A stretch of DNA of 64,000 nt from Brevipalpus yothersi (Eukaryota > Arthropoda > Arachnida > Trombidiformes > Tenuipalpidae). The notes below the pieces were generated by a model. It was not told the DNA's origin, ran no database searches, and saw only the letters and a list, made by a program, of their open reading frames with translations. Shown here in pieces: positions 33,368 through 44,466 of the stretch. The number at the start of each line of letters is the position of its first letter. Position 1 is the first letter of the stretch. The position numbers and the translations under genes were made by a program. The stretch is from contig QZCP01000079.1 of assembly GCA_003956705.1 (NCBI GenBank), positions 131,090 through 195,089 of the forward strand, written 5' to 3'.

Positions 33368-33700
33368 ATTCAAACGAATATCAGGAATGTAGAAAAATAT
33401 TCAAAATATGAAAATTGATTCAAAATTGAAGTGTTTAAATGTCACAATTTTAATCATCAAGCAGAAAGCGTGCAAGTGCTAATGTGCTAAGCTGTGTGTT
33501 GAAACGTAAGCCGGCAAGTCCTCTAGCGGAAGGGATACATTAACATTAACATTGGAATACATCTGATGGAATGAACCGTTATTCGTGAAATATGGATGAA
33601 CGTTAGATTAATTTAATCTGAAATCGATGAAACTGTGGAGAATATCGATGGCTGGAGTGGCTAAAATGTTGAGAAGATTTCTTATTCCGAGTGAAAACCT
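33320..33700. repeat. source segment of ATP5F1E exon 1/upstream duplication
   Basis: It aligns base by base with 35749-36135, sharing long runs such as gcgtgcaagtgctaatgtgc, agcggaagggatacatt and atggatgaacgttagattaa. It includes exon 1, the donor and the presumed ATP5F1E promoter. Confidence 0.85.
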
Positions 33701-34154
33701 AAAAAAGCCTAGATCTTCGTCTTTATAGCCAACACTTTGGTAATTTTGAAACTTCCGCCTTCAGTGGTGGCAAAATGTGTGCATTTAAATGTACACATTT
33801 TAAATGTATCTCTCACAGCTACATGTACATGATGATATATTCCATCATGTTTATATTTTTCGTGTCTGGAATGTGTGGCATGACAACATTATGATGTGAT
33901 TTGTGTGACAATTTTGTGAGGAATAATATTTTCACCACACATTATGTGCTAATTGTGTTCTAATGGAAAAGTGGCTGTTGTTTATTTGGACATCATTTGT
34001 GTCCACAGTGTTTTACGGTGTGATACTTGACAACATCAACAGTTCCATAATCTAGTCATATTGATTACCACTTTGAATCTTTTTACTTTCTGTTCGGTGC
34101 TCCCTAAGGTTTTGATTGTGTGTGTGTGCGTTTGTTTTTAATTTTCTGTGAGTA
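33368..34154. promoter_or_regulatory. shared upstream region of ATP5F1E and cereblon
   Basis: The 787 bp between divergent start codons contain no coding frame. The half next to ATP5F1E is the segment copied to 35.8-36.1 kb. Confidence 0.45.
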
Positions 34155-35695
34155 ATGGAAAACAGTAATGATTCCAGTTTGGATGAATGGCTGGAAGCTG
34201 TTGGACCTGGTGAAGAAGAGGATCTAAGCCTATCAGAATCTTCACTGGCATCATATGAGCCTGTGATGGTGAATGATCTTGAGCCATCGGAACCATCTGA
34301 TCAAAGTATCCAAGATGATGATATTGAGCTTGTCAGTGATCAAGAGCAACAACAGAGAGAGGATTATGATTTAAGTTTACCAGCTCAACATGTATATCTT
34401 GGTAGCAATCTACAAGAGCTTTCTGGACGAGTTGTCTTGGATGATGAAAGTGTGGTGGACATACCGATACTCCATTTGGCAGGTGTTGTTCTGATTCCTG
34501 GCCAAATATTACCACTACAGCTAGAACATCCTACCCTTGTGGCAATGATTTTGAGTATCATCGAGAAAGATCGAACCTTTGGGATTGTGGCTGAAGGCCA
34601 TGGGATAGGAACCACCGTAGAGATAAGAAGCTTTTCACAAGTGAATAATCTTCCTGGTGCTCATCCTGGTGAAAATAATCCCAGAAGTTTGCGGATCAAA
34701 GCTGAGGGTCGGCAGCGATTTAAGCTAATGAAAAGTTGGAGGTATGGATCTCACTAGATCTTATTTTGATTATTTTTCGAGATTCTTGTTTGTTTCATTC
34801 TTTTTTTATCGACAGACTTCATGATGGCTTCTTGATGGGAAAAGTCAAAATTCTGCGTGACGTTGAATTTACGCATCCATTCGATAAGGATATCGGTCTC
34901 AGTTGCCGAGGAAACAAATTCAATCGGAAGCTGTTGCCTGTGGTCACCGTGTTGCCTTACTTTCTGTACAAATTATATGATCCATATTTTATGATGAAAA
35001 AGATCAATCAACAGCTACATAATTGGGCAAACGTTGCTCGTCCCAGCCCAAACAATCCGATCGATACCAAAATCAGGGAAGTTCATGAAAGTGTCAGCAC
35101 AACTCAAGATTCTGGTGGCGAAGGAGGTATCAAAGTCAGAAAAACAATGGTCACCACAATTAGAACTGATGAGGATAGTGATAGCACTGAAGAGGAGAGT
35201 GACAACGAGAAAGAAGATTTCTCTCAAACACTCCAGTGTCCATTCAAATACGCCTACTGGTTAGCCGGAAATCTTCCTCTTAGCGATGATCAGCGAGTAG
35301 AGCTTCTGAAAATTCCCACAACAATCGGTCGATTGAAATTTGAGTATGATCTTTTACAGAAATGTTTGAATTTATGTTGCAAAGCTTGTGGTGCTAAAAT
35401 ATGTGCCCGTGAAGATATTTTCTCTATGAATGTAGAAGGTCCACTGCAAAATTATGTGAATCAAGGAGGTCATGTTCATGAAACCCTTACTGTGTATAAC
35501 GCAGCCAATCTCTCACTACAGGGACGCCCATCTTCAGAACAGAGTTGGTTCCCTGGATATTCCTGGATTATTTGTGTTTGCTCCAATTGTAGTCATCATA
35601 TTGGCTGGAAGTTTATTAGCACAAAGAAAATACGTCCTGAATATTTTTGGGGAATCTCCAGAGCAAATATCAAACCCCAGTCAGCAATTTATTAA
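34155..35695 (+). CDS. CRBN: cereblon, CRL4 substrate receptor
   Basis: Exon 1 is 34155-34741, the intron 34742-34815 (GTATGG...GACAG), exon 2 34816-35695, giving 488 residues. Cereblon brings substrates with C-terminal cyclic imides to the DDB1-CUL4 ubiquitin ligase. An acidic N-terminus is followed by the LON-like domain (IPILHLAGVVLIPGQILPLQ near residue 100), a charged insert (about 310-350, DSDSTEEESDNEKED) and the CULT domain (about 383-488) with zinc pairs CKAC and CSNC. All three tryptophans of the imide pocket are present: W440, W446 and W460, with the same spacing as human W380, W386 and W400. Position 448 is Ile where the human protein has V388. The protein ends soon after FWGISRANIKP, shorter than the human tail. 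Confidence 0.94.
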
Positions 35696-35748
35696 AACTC
35701 GATTAAATGGAAAAAAATTCTCAAACACTTTGGGCACTCAAAAAACTT

Positions 35749-36135
35749 TACACCCAAAATCAATACTTACTTCAGACCAGCTTCTCTCCGAAAAGTCATA
35801 CTCAAACGAATATCAGGAATTCAGGAAAATATTCAGAATATAAAATTGATTCAGAATTAAAGTATTTAAATGTCACAATTTCAAATTCACACATGTAATC
35901 ATCGAGCAGTGAGCGTGCAAGTGCTAATGTGCTGTGTGTTGAAACGTAAGCCGACAAGTCCCCTAGCGGAAGGGATACATTGACATTAACATTGGAATAC
36001 ATCTGATGGAATGAACCGTTATTCGTGAAATATGGATGAACGTTAGATTAATTTAATCTGAAACCGATGAAACCGTAGAATATCGATGCATGGAGTGGCT
36101 AAAATGTCGAGAAGATTTCTCATTCTGAGTGAAAA
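35749..36135. repeat. duplicated ATP5F1E first exon and upstream DNA
   Basis: A dispersed copy of 33320-33700 in the same orientation, placed 50 bp after the cereblon stop and about 480 bp before GTSF1-like gene 1. It carries an orphan exon 1 on the reverse strand (35799-35771, MTFRREAGL with an intact GTAAGT donor) in which the signature tryptophan is Arg. No second exon follows, since cereblon occupies that side. Divergence from the source is modest. Confidence 0.85.
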
Positions 36136-36618
36136 GTGATTGATGATGTGTGTTGGAAAAATTTCATCTTTCAAGGATTGAAGTAATCGGCCACATTTTA
36201 GCAGTCAACGTTTGATTTCGAATGCGATTTCTTTGAAAATTATTTCAAAGTTTATGATTGGTCAGATATTCTGGAATTTTATGAAAAATTTCCAACAGGC
36301 GAATTGTTTCCTTGGAAACATTCATAAATTGCATTATCATCTTATATTGCAAATTATTCTTGGGATCTGATTAGAGCCTCATCATCCAAATATCTTCTCT
36401 AATTTCAGGCGATTATTTGAATCCCTCAATTTCAATCGTTTGAACTCTGTAAGTCTCTTCGTAAAACGACTGATCTGACTGTCTAGTGGTTTTAGTTGAC
36501 GATACTTATCTCTCCTTCTTCGCCCAGCTCATACTTTTGTGTCCCTTAAACATACCCTTTTGTGTGTGGAACAGTCTTGTTGACAGTTGATTTCAAACCA
36601 TTTCGAACTGTCCCAAGA
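36136..36618. promoter_or_regulatory. upstream region of GTSF1-like gene 1
   Basis: A possible non-coding leader exon ends at a consensus donor (ctctgtaagtc, near 36448), with acceptor-like CAG sites near 36572 and 36582. The duplicated promoter-like segment lies just upstream. Confidence 0.35.
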
Positions 36619-37263
36619 ATGGCATGTTTCTTCTCATTTCAGGACAACTTAGAATTGTGTCCCTACCAAGATCATATGGTGGCTAAAAGACACTTCATCA
36701 ATCATCTATTGAAGTGTGAAAAGAATCCCAAGAGTCGTAAATTGGAAAGGTGTCCATTTGATGTCAAACATAGAATTGATAAAGCTTTGCTTGATGATCA
36801 TATGAAAAATTGTCCAAGCTCAATTACAGCCATCCGAGACATGGCCTCAGCTGAAGCTCGTGCTATAATTAATAAAAATGATCCCAGTTGGCCTGATCAG
36901 GAAACCCCGAAAGTGGATGATATTCATGAGGTGTCTGATCCATGGAGTCTAGAAGCTTCTTCAACCCATTACACGGCAGCTGGTTTGGTGTCCAATGGTC
37001 CATCTGGGGCTCTGAGATCCGATGGGTTCATCAATAATCTGGCCTTTCAGGGTCTAAAAAAAGCTGACAGGCGAAAACTTCAAGACGAAATGGTCCAAAA
37101 AATTCGAACAAATCTTTCGGAAAGAAAGGAGACAATGGCAACAGTGTCTGGAGCCGAATCTTCAAGTGCTGCTTCAACCTCCTCCACTAACAATCAGATT
37201 CCTTCTCAATCTGAAGTGAGAAGGCCCGGTATTGGACGTGGAAAAAGTGTCCAAAAAAATTAG
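36619..37263 (+). CDS. GTSF1-like CHHC zinc-finger protein, gene 1
   Basis: GTSF1/Asterix proteins bind tRNA-like RNA through two CHHC zinc fingers and stimulate PIWI slicing or nuclear silencing. This frame of 214 residues starts at the ATG giving MACFFSF. Finger 1 is CPYQDHMVAKRHFINHLLKC; finger 2 is CPFDVKHRIDKALLDDHMKNC. The tail contains EVSDPWSLEA, ALRSDG, LKKADRRKLQDEMV and ends RRPGIGRGKSVQKN. The same tail elements are in gene 2 at 49418, so the family arrangement is conserved. Aromatic/acidic tail motifs in GTSF1 relatives mediate PIWI binding. A CAG just after the start (36650) could be an alternative acceptor, so the first 8 residues are less certain. Confidence 0.85.
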   Translation: MACFFSFQDNLELCPYQDHMVAKRHFINHLLKCEKNPKSRKLERCPFDVKHRIDKALLDDHMKNCPSSITAIRDMASAEARAIINKNDPSWPDQETPKVDDIHEVSDPWSLEASSTHYTAAGLVSNGPSGALRSDGFINNLAFQGLKKADRRKLQDEMVQKIRTNLSERKETMATVSGAESSSAASTSSTNNQIPSQSEVRRPGIGRGKSVQKN

Positions 37264-37452
37264 ATTTTTGATCGACTACATTCCTCTTCTCTCCCTCTTC
37301 CCAGCATGGTCACAGCAAAGAACGTTAGTGCTTAATCAGATTATGAACGATGAAAGCAGATTCAAGAACCACCAAAACCACACCAACCTTAATAATTTCA
37401 CACTTTTTGGTCACTAGTATAAAAAAAGGTTTAATTTTAATAATCAAATTAT

Positions 37453-40400
37453 TCACATTAAATGTTCCCTCCGACTTATAAGTGTGTCTAGCTTTTTCAA
37501 TTTCTCATCAATATCGTGTCTTATCTGTGTAAGTTTTCTGATTGCATTCTCATCGGAGTTGGTTTCTCGCCGCAATACACCTACGCCTGACATATCAGAC
37601 ATGAATTTATAATTACCTATCGAATCGATATCTAATGTTTCATCTCTCAAAAGTTTACTAGTTCTTCTTATCATGGCTAATAGAGAGGCTGACGAAGAGG
37701 AAATTGCTCTCAATCTCTCTTGGGGATGACTAGAATAGCTGATCGGTGAAATATGATGATAATGGTTCCTATGATCATAGCTTGAGAATCGATCAATAGG
37801 ACTGAAACGTTCACTTTTACCTCTTTTTCTTTTGGATCGAAATCGTTCGGTTCTTCGCCTAGATCGCTCCAAGCTGGATAATGATGATGAAGGTGAGCCA
37901 GATCCATGGTAAGATGAGTCCCCAGATTCTGATGGTAATGCTTTGGTGTCGGATCTTGATTGACTTTTGTCATATTTTTTCTTTTTCGAATCATCAGGAT
38001 TTGAGAATACCTCCAATTTGCTTAGAACTTTGTTTAGACCTGTTTCTACTGATCCTAGTCTTTCTTCAATTTTGGTTCCATTCTTATCGTTACTCTTGTT
38101 GCTTGAGCTATCTAGAGACACACTTGAAGTTTGTCCACGAATTTTCGAATCAGTTGCTTTGAGATCACTTTTCATCTCCTTCAAATCATTTTCTATATCT
38201 TGAATGTTTTGGGAAATTCGTTTTTGATGAGAACTCAATTGATCATACTTATCGTCAACATTATCTTCAATTTTTTTCATTTCTGATGAGATTTTCTTTG
38301 TAGCTATTGCAACCATTGAAGATAACTGTTTTTTCTGATTCTCATCAAAATTCTTCAAACGATCAAGTGCGATACCAACTTCTTTTTGATTACCTTCCAT
38401 AATTTTGTCCATTTGCTTATTGATCCTCTCAAGACCTTTTTCGAACCTTTCACATCTGTTTTCCACCTTTTCTTGGCCCTCACTGAGATGAGAGAGTTGC
38501 TTCCTAATTGCCCTAATATTGAGATCATTTTCTTTCTTGAATTCCATCAATTCATTTCCATTGGTCTTGAAATCTTTTTTCAATTCTTCATACCGTTTGG
38601 ATAAGGTCTGGAAAGATTCATTCGGACCCTCCTCCAATTTGTCAATTCTTCTCTCAAATTTTTGAATACTTTTGGTAATATTTTCAATCTCACTTTTACT
38701 CCCATTAGATTGATGAGTTGGAATTCTTGAAGTTTTTTGTTCATTCTTCACTCTTTCTAGCTCTTTTTCTTGAATATCAAGCCGCTGCAAACATTTCTCG
38801 ATATCTTTACTGTGTTTTTCATCCAACAATTCTTTTTCACTCTTTATCACTTGAAGAATTTCTTTCCTCAATTGATTCATTTCTGAGCGTAACTTTTCGG
38901 ACAACGAATCAAAATGAATCAGATGAGTATCTTTGATCGAATCAGAATTGTCATCTCCAATCTCTGGAAAACTTGGTTTCGATTTTTCTTCACTTGAACT
39001 GATAGTTCTTCTATTAGCAGCAGCAGACTTTGGCCTTTCTATTCGCTCAATTTTTTCCTCTCTTTCCTCAGATAATGGTTCCAATGGTCCATGAACTCTT
39101 CGTTTGGGTGATTCATCTGCTCTATTCTGGGCAAGCTTTCTTACATCATTGGATTGTAGGCTCTGTAGTTTGTTGTTCAATTTGCTGAGTTTCAGTTTAT
39201 CTGAGCTGAACAGATCATTACTCTCTTCAAACGGATCTTTGTCAATGCTTTTAAGGGAGAAACTTTCATCACTGGATGCTCCTGTTAATCAATCGTTCAT
39301 CCATGAGATAACCAAGAAAATTTCTCAATAAAATTCAGTGCATGAGAGAAAATTATTCCCTTACCTTTATCTACATTCACAGGCTCTTGACGAAGCTGTG
39401 AAAGTTTGCCTCTTGGTCTTTCTGAAAAATCTTTTACATCGGAAGTGACAGTTTTTTTTGGCGAAACATTTTTGTGTTCATCTTCCAAATCTTCGGTATA
39501 AATTTCCGTGAATCGTTTTACATCACTCAGTCCACCTTCAGTCACATCAAGAGTAACCTCTTCATCGTCGTCATCATCTTCCAGTGATATTCCTTTGAAA
39601 GCATTTTCATCAAGTTCAAATTGTACTGATTCAATGTCTTCCTCCTCATCTTCACCCAGCGAAGTCAGAGTGAATCCATTGCTATCATTGTCATTATTGT
39701 CTTTCGTTTTGCTTTCAACATGATTTTTGCTCGATTTCTTCTCCTCCTTGTTATCAAGGAAAGAGAATGAAACATGTTCATCCAAAAATCTTAGATTGGC
39801 TAGTGTTTGAGGCTTCTTGCCAGCCATTGATGAGGGTATCAAAAATCTTTTCAACCTCTGTTGTTTCACCAGAGATTTATAATACGTATCTAGAGGATGA
39901 TCCCAGCGTGATTGATGAGTATCTTTGTTGTAGTAAAAAATACGGCTGAAATTATCTTCTCTAATCAATGAAAATATAGGAAAATGGTCAACCTATCAGT
40001 ATGAGCGAATATTGGACTATCCATTTTCAATCGAAACATTTTATAACTTACACTGCAATCCAATTTTCCGGAAGATCAGCTATGATTCCTTCTTCTGCAA
40101 CCCAAAGAAAATCCTTCTCTGTTTCCGGATCAATTCCAATCGATTTTGCATAGGAAATCAGATCTATCGGAGAAAAAATTGACGAATGAATATTTTCTCA
40201 GACACATAAAATGTTTCAATTTTTAATTTACCTTCTTCTTCCAAATCTTTCAACGAAACAGTTAACTCTTCTAAAACAGTGAAACTGGATTTTTCTAAAC
40301 TTCCAGAATCAGCTATTGATAAAAGGTGAGAATTTCCTGTGAAGAAGAGAGAAATTGAATTCACATAGCTTACGTGTGCTTGTCAATGAGACTATTAGAT

Positions 40401-40546
40401 TTTTATCATTTCATCACTAAGATCTATTATAATTTAGCGCCTGTCTATCATATATTCAATTTTGAGCAATCTCTAGAAATATGGGACGAATTTTGAATTA
40501 TTTTACCATGAAACTCTCCAATTTATATTTTAATCTTACCTTGCAT
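37453..40546 (-). CDS. CEP164: CEP164-like distal appendage protein
   Basis: Five exons: a 7-bp start exon 40546-40540 (ATGCAAG), 40336-40232, 40163-40052, 39960-39365 and 39281-37453, giving 882 residues. CEP164 sits on centriole distal appendages and recruits TTBK2 to start ciliogenesis. Hallmarks: EEDLISYAKSIGIDPETEKDFLWVAEEGI (the conserved N-terminal helix block, about 38-66) and then the WW domain (about 68-105): LPENWIAVEDNFSRIFYYNKDTHQSRWDHPLDTYYKSL. An acidic region follows. Residues about 350-660 form coiled coil, then a Ser/Arg-rich stretch with RSRRRTERFRSKRKRGKS and a final helical region. Human CEP164 has about 1460 residues; the shortening is in the coiled coil. The very short first exon was chosen because it is the only ATG that keeps phase. 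Divergent from DDX18. Confidence 0.85.
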
Positions 40547-41127
40547 AATTATTGGACATTTTCGAAGTTTGTAGGCCACACATTGGAACACTGGAATCAC
40601 GAGAAATGTAGCAATATTTTCATTTTTCCATCATAAATTATGGCAAAAATCAGATGAATGAATATGTATTCCCAGCTAGCAAGTATATTTTGTATATATA
40701 TTCCGAAGAGAAAATCATATTCATCGATGGGTGTTTTGTATCGAATTTAAAGCGGAATTTCCGTAGCCTGGTTACGGGACATTCACAACTACGGTTGACA
40801 ATCTCAAGAATTCATAATGGATGAAACTTGACCAGCTTCATCTTTTGAAATCACCCATTTCCATTTGACTCTATGTTATGAATTTTCAAAGGAGTTCGCT
40901 AGCCTCAAATTTCAGAATTCATGATTATCAACAAAATTTATCATGTTTTAGAACTTTTCCAAAATCAATTCGATTTAATTGTATGCATAACTTGAGGTCG
41001 CCACAGAAAGTGGGAGGAGCTTAAAAGTAAACACGTTGAAGCGGCATGCTTGTGATGATGATCGGTGTTGTGTGTTTTTGATTTAAATTTTAAATCGACT
41101 TCAATTTAATAATTGTGTTCGGATAAA
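40547..41127. promoter_or_regulatory. shared upstream region of CEP164 and DDX18
   Basis: Start codons are divergent with 581 bp between. No coding frame and no defined motif claimed. Confidence 0.4.
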
Positions 41128-43018
41128 ATGAGTGAAAATAGTTCTATGATACCGGAGAATGTTCTCTCGGAAGTTAGATTTGAGAATCTCCAGGATAAGA
41201 TATCCTCAAAGACGTACAAAGCCGTCACAGAGATAGGTTTTGATAGACTAACTCAAATTCAAGCCAAAACAATACCTCATCTTCTTGAGGGAAAGTAAGT
41301 TGATTCTCATCTCATTATTATCATTGTATCCATCTATTGATGATCTTTTATGATCAATTTTTTGTAATTAGAAATTTGGTCGGTGCAGCAAAAACTGGAA
41401 GCGGTAAAACATTGGCCTTTCTGATACCAGCCATCGAGTTGATCTCTAAGCTCAAGTTTGCTCCGCGAAATGGTACTGGAGTCATCATCATTTCACCTAC
41501 TAGAGAGTTGTCTATGCAAACTTTTGAAGTGCTCAAAGATTTGATGAAATATCATTCACAAACTTATGGTCTAATTATCGGAGGAACCAATCGAAAGTCT
41601 GAGTCAGACAAGCTCGCAACTGGTGTGAACATATTGGTGGCAACACCAGGACGGCTTCTTGATCATTTAGAAAATACCAAATATTTTCTCTTCAAAAACC
41701 TACAATGTCTCATCATTGATGAAGCTGATAGAATTCTTGACATTGGTTTTGAGGAGGAGATGAAAAGTATTCTCCGTCTTCTTCCTAAGCACCGACAAAC
41801 TATGCTCTTTAGTGCCACATTGTCCAAGAAGACAGAGGATCTCATTTCAGTTGCGATTAAGAAGGATCCAGTGTATGTTGGTATTGAGGATTCAAAAGAT
41901 AAAGCCACTGTAGAAGGGCTTGAACAAGGCTATGTTATCGCTCCAAGTGAGAAAAGATTCCTTCTTCTCTTCACATTCTTGAAGAAAAATAGACACAAGA
42001 AAGTCATGGTATTTTTCAGCTCCTGCATGTCAGTGAAATTTCATCATGAGCTTCTAAATTATATCGACTTGCCAGTCATGTGCATTCATGTAAGTTTATC
42101 AAACTTATTCTTGGAACCCTTTATTCTATCTTGTTGCTTGTTTTAGGGCAAACAAAAGCAAACTAAGAGAACAACAACATTTTTCCAATTCCGCAATGCT
42201 CAATCTGGCATACTTCTATGCACCGATGTTGCCGCTCGAGGGTTAGACATTCCACAAGTTGATTGGATTGTTCAATATGATCCTCCAGATGATCCAAAGG
42301 TAAGTGGAAATATCATCTTACTTTCTATCTGAAAAGAAAATATCTGATCAACTAACCTTGCTGGATATATTTTGCAGGAATATATCCACCGAGTTGGACG
42401 AACAGCCCGTGGAGAGGGAGGTATCGGGAATGCTCTTCTTCTTCTTCGTCCCGAAGAGTTGGGCTTCTTGAACTATTTAAAAGAAGCAAAGATTCCTTTA
42501 TTAGAGTTTGAATTTTCTTGGAACAAAGTGGCTAACATTCAGCCTCAGGTTAGTAGGCTTAGTTTCTTGGTTGATTTTGAAGTGATTTAATCCTAAAATT
42601 TTCTCTCATCTAGCTCGAAAAATTGATAGGAAAAAATTATTTTCTAAATCTCTCTGCTAAAGAGGCCTACAAAGCATATGTGAGAGCTTATGATTCTCAT
42701 TCGCTTAAAGATATTTTCGATGTCAATACTCTTGACCTCGTTCAAGTAGCAAAATCTTTCGGTTTTCAAGTTCCACCTTTTGTTGATTTACGTAAGTATA
42801 AGGATTCACCCTACAACAAGACTCGATAATAATTTCAACTTAATTCACTTTCATTAGCTTTAGCAAGCAAATCAGGCAAAAAAGACAACAGGCCTGTAAA
42901 AAGAAAAAGTTATCAACCTGTCTCTAGTGGTTCTCAAAAGAAAATGGCGAAAACACAAGTTTATCGTTCACAAAACAGCAACTTCAAGAGAAAGGAAAAA
43001 CGACAATTCACCCGTTAG
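41128..43018 (+). CDS. DDX18: DDX18/Has1 ATP-dependent RNA helicase
   Basis: Six exons: 41128-41294, 41372-42089, 42147-42299, 42378-42548, 42614-42791 and 42858-43018, giving 515 residues. This nucleolar DEAD-box helicase is needed for 60S subunit assembly (yeast Has1, fly pitchoune). Motifs in order: FxxL..G.....IQ (Q motif), AAKTGSGKT, SPTRELSMQ, ATPGRLLD, DEADRILD, FSATL, LCTDVAARGLD and HRVGRTARG. The stretch PSEKRFLLLFTFLKKNRHKK and the C-terminal AYVRAYDSHSLKDIFDVN are specific to DDX18. The N-terminal extension is short (about 20 residues before the helicase core, versus about 180 in human). The basic tail of the last exon is typical. Confidence 0.95.
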
Positions 43019-43555
43019 TTAATCGAATTTCAAGTGTTAATATCGCCTATTTTGATTGTACAAACTTGCCCTATATTTACCTAGACTTCTAAATCGAATG
43101 AAATTTTCTTATGGCTTCATACTTGGTGTTTGCTCGCGCTATGAGTCTAATTCTCTTTCAAGATAAATTTTGAGAGAAGTATTCACTTGAACCTGGTTTA
43201 TCCTCCTTATACAGAGCAATTGAGCAGTTCCTTAACCAAAAAAGAGAGTATTGGTGGTTAGATCACGGGAATATTTCGAATGCTTGCCTCCCCACCCAAG
43301 TTGGTTAGAAATATTCTGTAATTGATCTGTGCTGTCTTGAAGATTATCATGAGAGTACTAATCCTCTTCTTTCGAAACCACGAGTTAAGCATTATGCTAA
43401 TTTCCATACTGGTTTGCTGTTTATCAGTCACAGAATATATCCTGGAGAATCGACTCTCTCTTCGAAAGTGATTTTTGAGTTTGAGCATCGAATCCTTTAT
43501 TCAATTATCAATCAATTTTTGTTTCTAATTGAAGCTCAAATTAATACCCATCAAC
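43019..43555. other. intergenic
   Basis: 3' flank of DDX18 and 5' flank of the next gene on the same strand. No coding frame supported. Confidence 0.5.
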
Positions 43556-44199
43556 ATGTTTTCGGCTTTAAAATCATTTTTTCATTCCAAACGAAAGGTA
43601 GTCGATAAGATAAGTGATCAAGTTGAGTGTATTGAGATGCAATCGGTCAATTCTTCTCCAGTCACTGAAGATCCTCCAATTCCAGTGCAAGCTGAAACAT
43701 CATGGTCTTCCAGTAAAGGAGATAATTGGTGCTTATGTGGACTCTTGGGGAATGTAAAAAGTGAAGATATAAGGGTACCAGTAGAAGAGATGAAACAAGG
43801 TAGGAAATTCTCTCTTCAATACTCTAATTGTAATTTTTACGTGAATTCTTCCTTTCGAAGAAATAATTGTCGAAAAAGGGACGTCAAAGGATAAGTTTGA
43901 ACCTCAAAATACCATAATTTGTCCCAAATGTAATCTTCAAAGACTTCCAATTCACATTCCAAAGCAGTCAGGTTGGTTTACTGAGAGTGATTGAATAGAG
44001 AAAAAAAAATTCTTCTAATCTAATTACAGAAATTCCTACCCACAAGGTGAACTTTTTTGAATTAATTACAAGAAAGTGTCGATTTATCCAGAGGAAAAGT
44101 GCTCGTGTAATGCATACCACTTCGAGAGATCCTTGCTGCTGGATAATGTCCTGCTGGTGTCTCACCTGTTTAACTCTAGTTCTATGTACACCTAAGTGA
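43556..44199 (+). CDS. small protein with CPKC motif and cysteine-rich hydrophobic C-terminus
   Basis: Three exons joined by eye: 43556-43799, 43861-43971 and 44030-44199 (donors GTAGGA and GTTGGT, acceptors GAAG and ACAG), giving 174 residues. The N-terminal 80 residues are acidic/Ser-Pro-rich (SSPVTEDPPIPVQAE) with WCLCGLLG. Then TIICPKCNLQRLPIHIP, a basic block, and a C-terminal DPCCWIMSCWCLTCLTLVLC. A CxxC followed by a Cys-rich hydrophobic segment recalls the LITAF/CDIP domain of late-endosomal membrane proteins, but the second CxxC of that domain is not found here, and the order is only approximate. A further downstream exon cannot be excluded. Homology is tentative; the phase-keeping introns support a real gene. 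The second donor and first acceptor are weak. Confidence 0.5.
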
Positions 44200-44466
44200 A
44201 AATTTCAATTCAATATAGCTTGAAATAATGATCATCGAAAACCATCAAATGGAAACCTCAATTGCAATCATCATTGCATCATGTAATTTTCAAAATTTGA
44301 ACGAGAAACTCAAAGTGAGATAAATTTGAAATGTTCTGAGCATCTTTGCAGCAATGTTTACATGTCAAGTATAAACACAGCTCAGTAATTTTTTTTTTTG
44401 GATGAGGTTAAAATCTCATCTGATCACGAGTAATTAAATGCTACTTTGCTAATTTCCTTGATAAAT

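Noticed and set aside
40540..40640. Earlier ATGs (for example one giving MCGLQTSKM) as the CEP164 start
   Set aside because: They lead into exon 2 in the wrong phase and hit a stop; only ATGCAAG keeps the frame.
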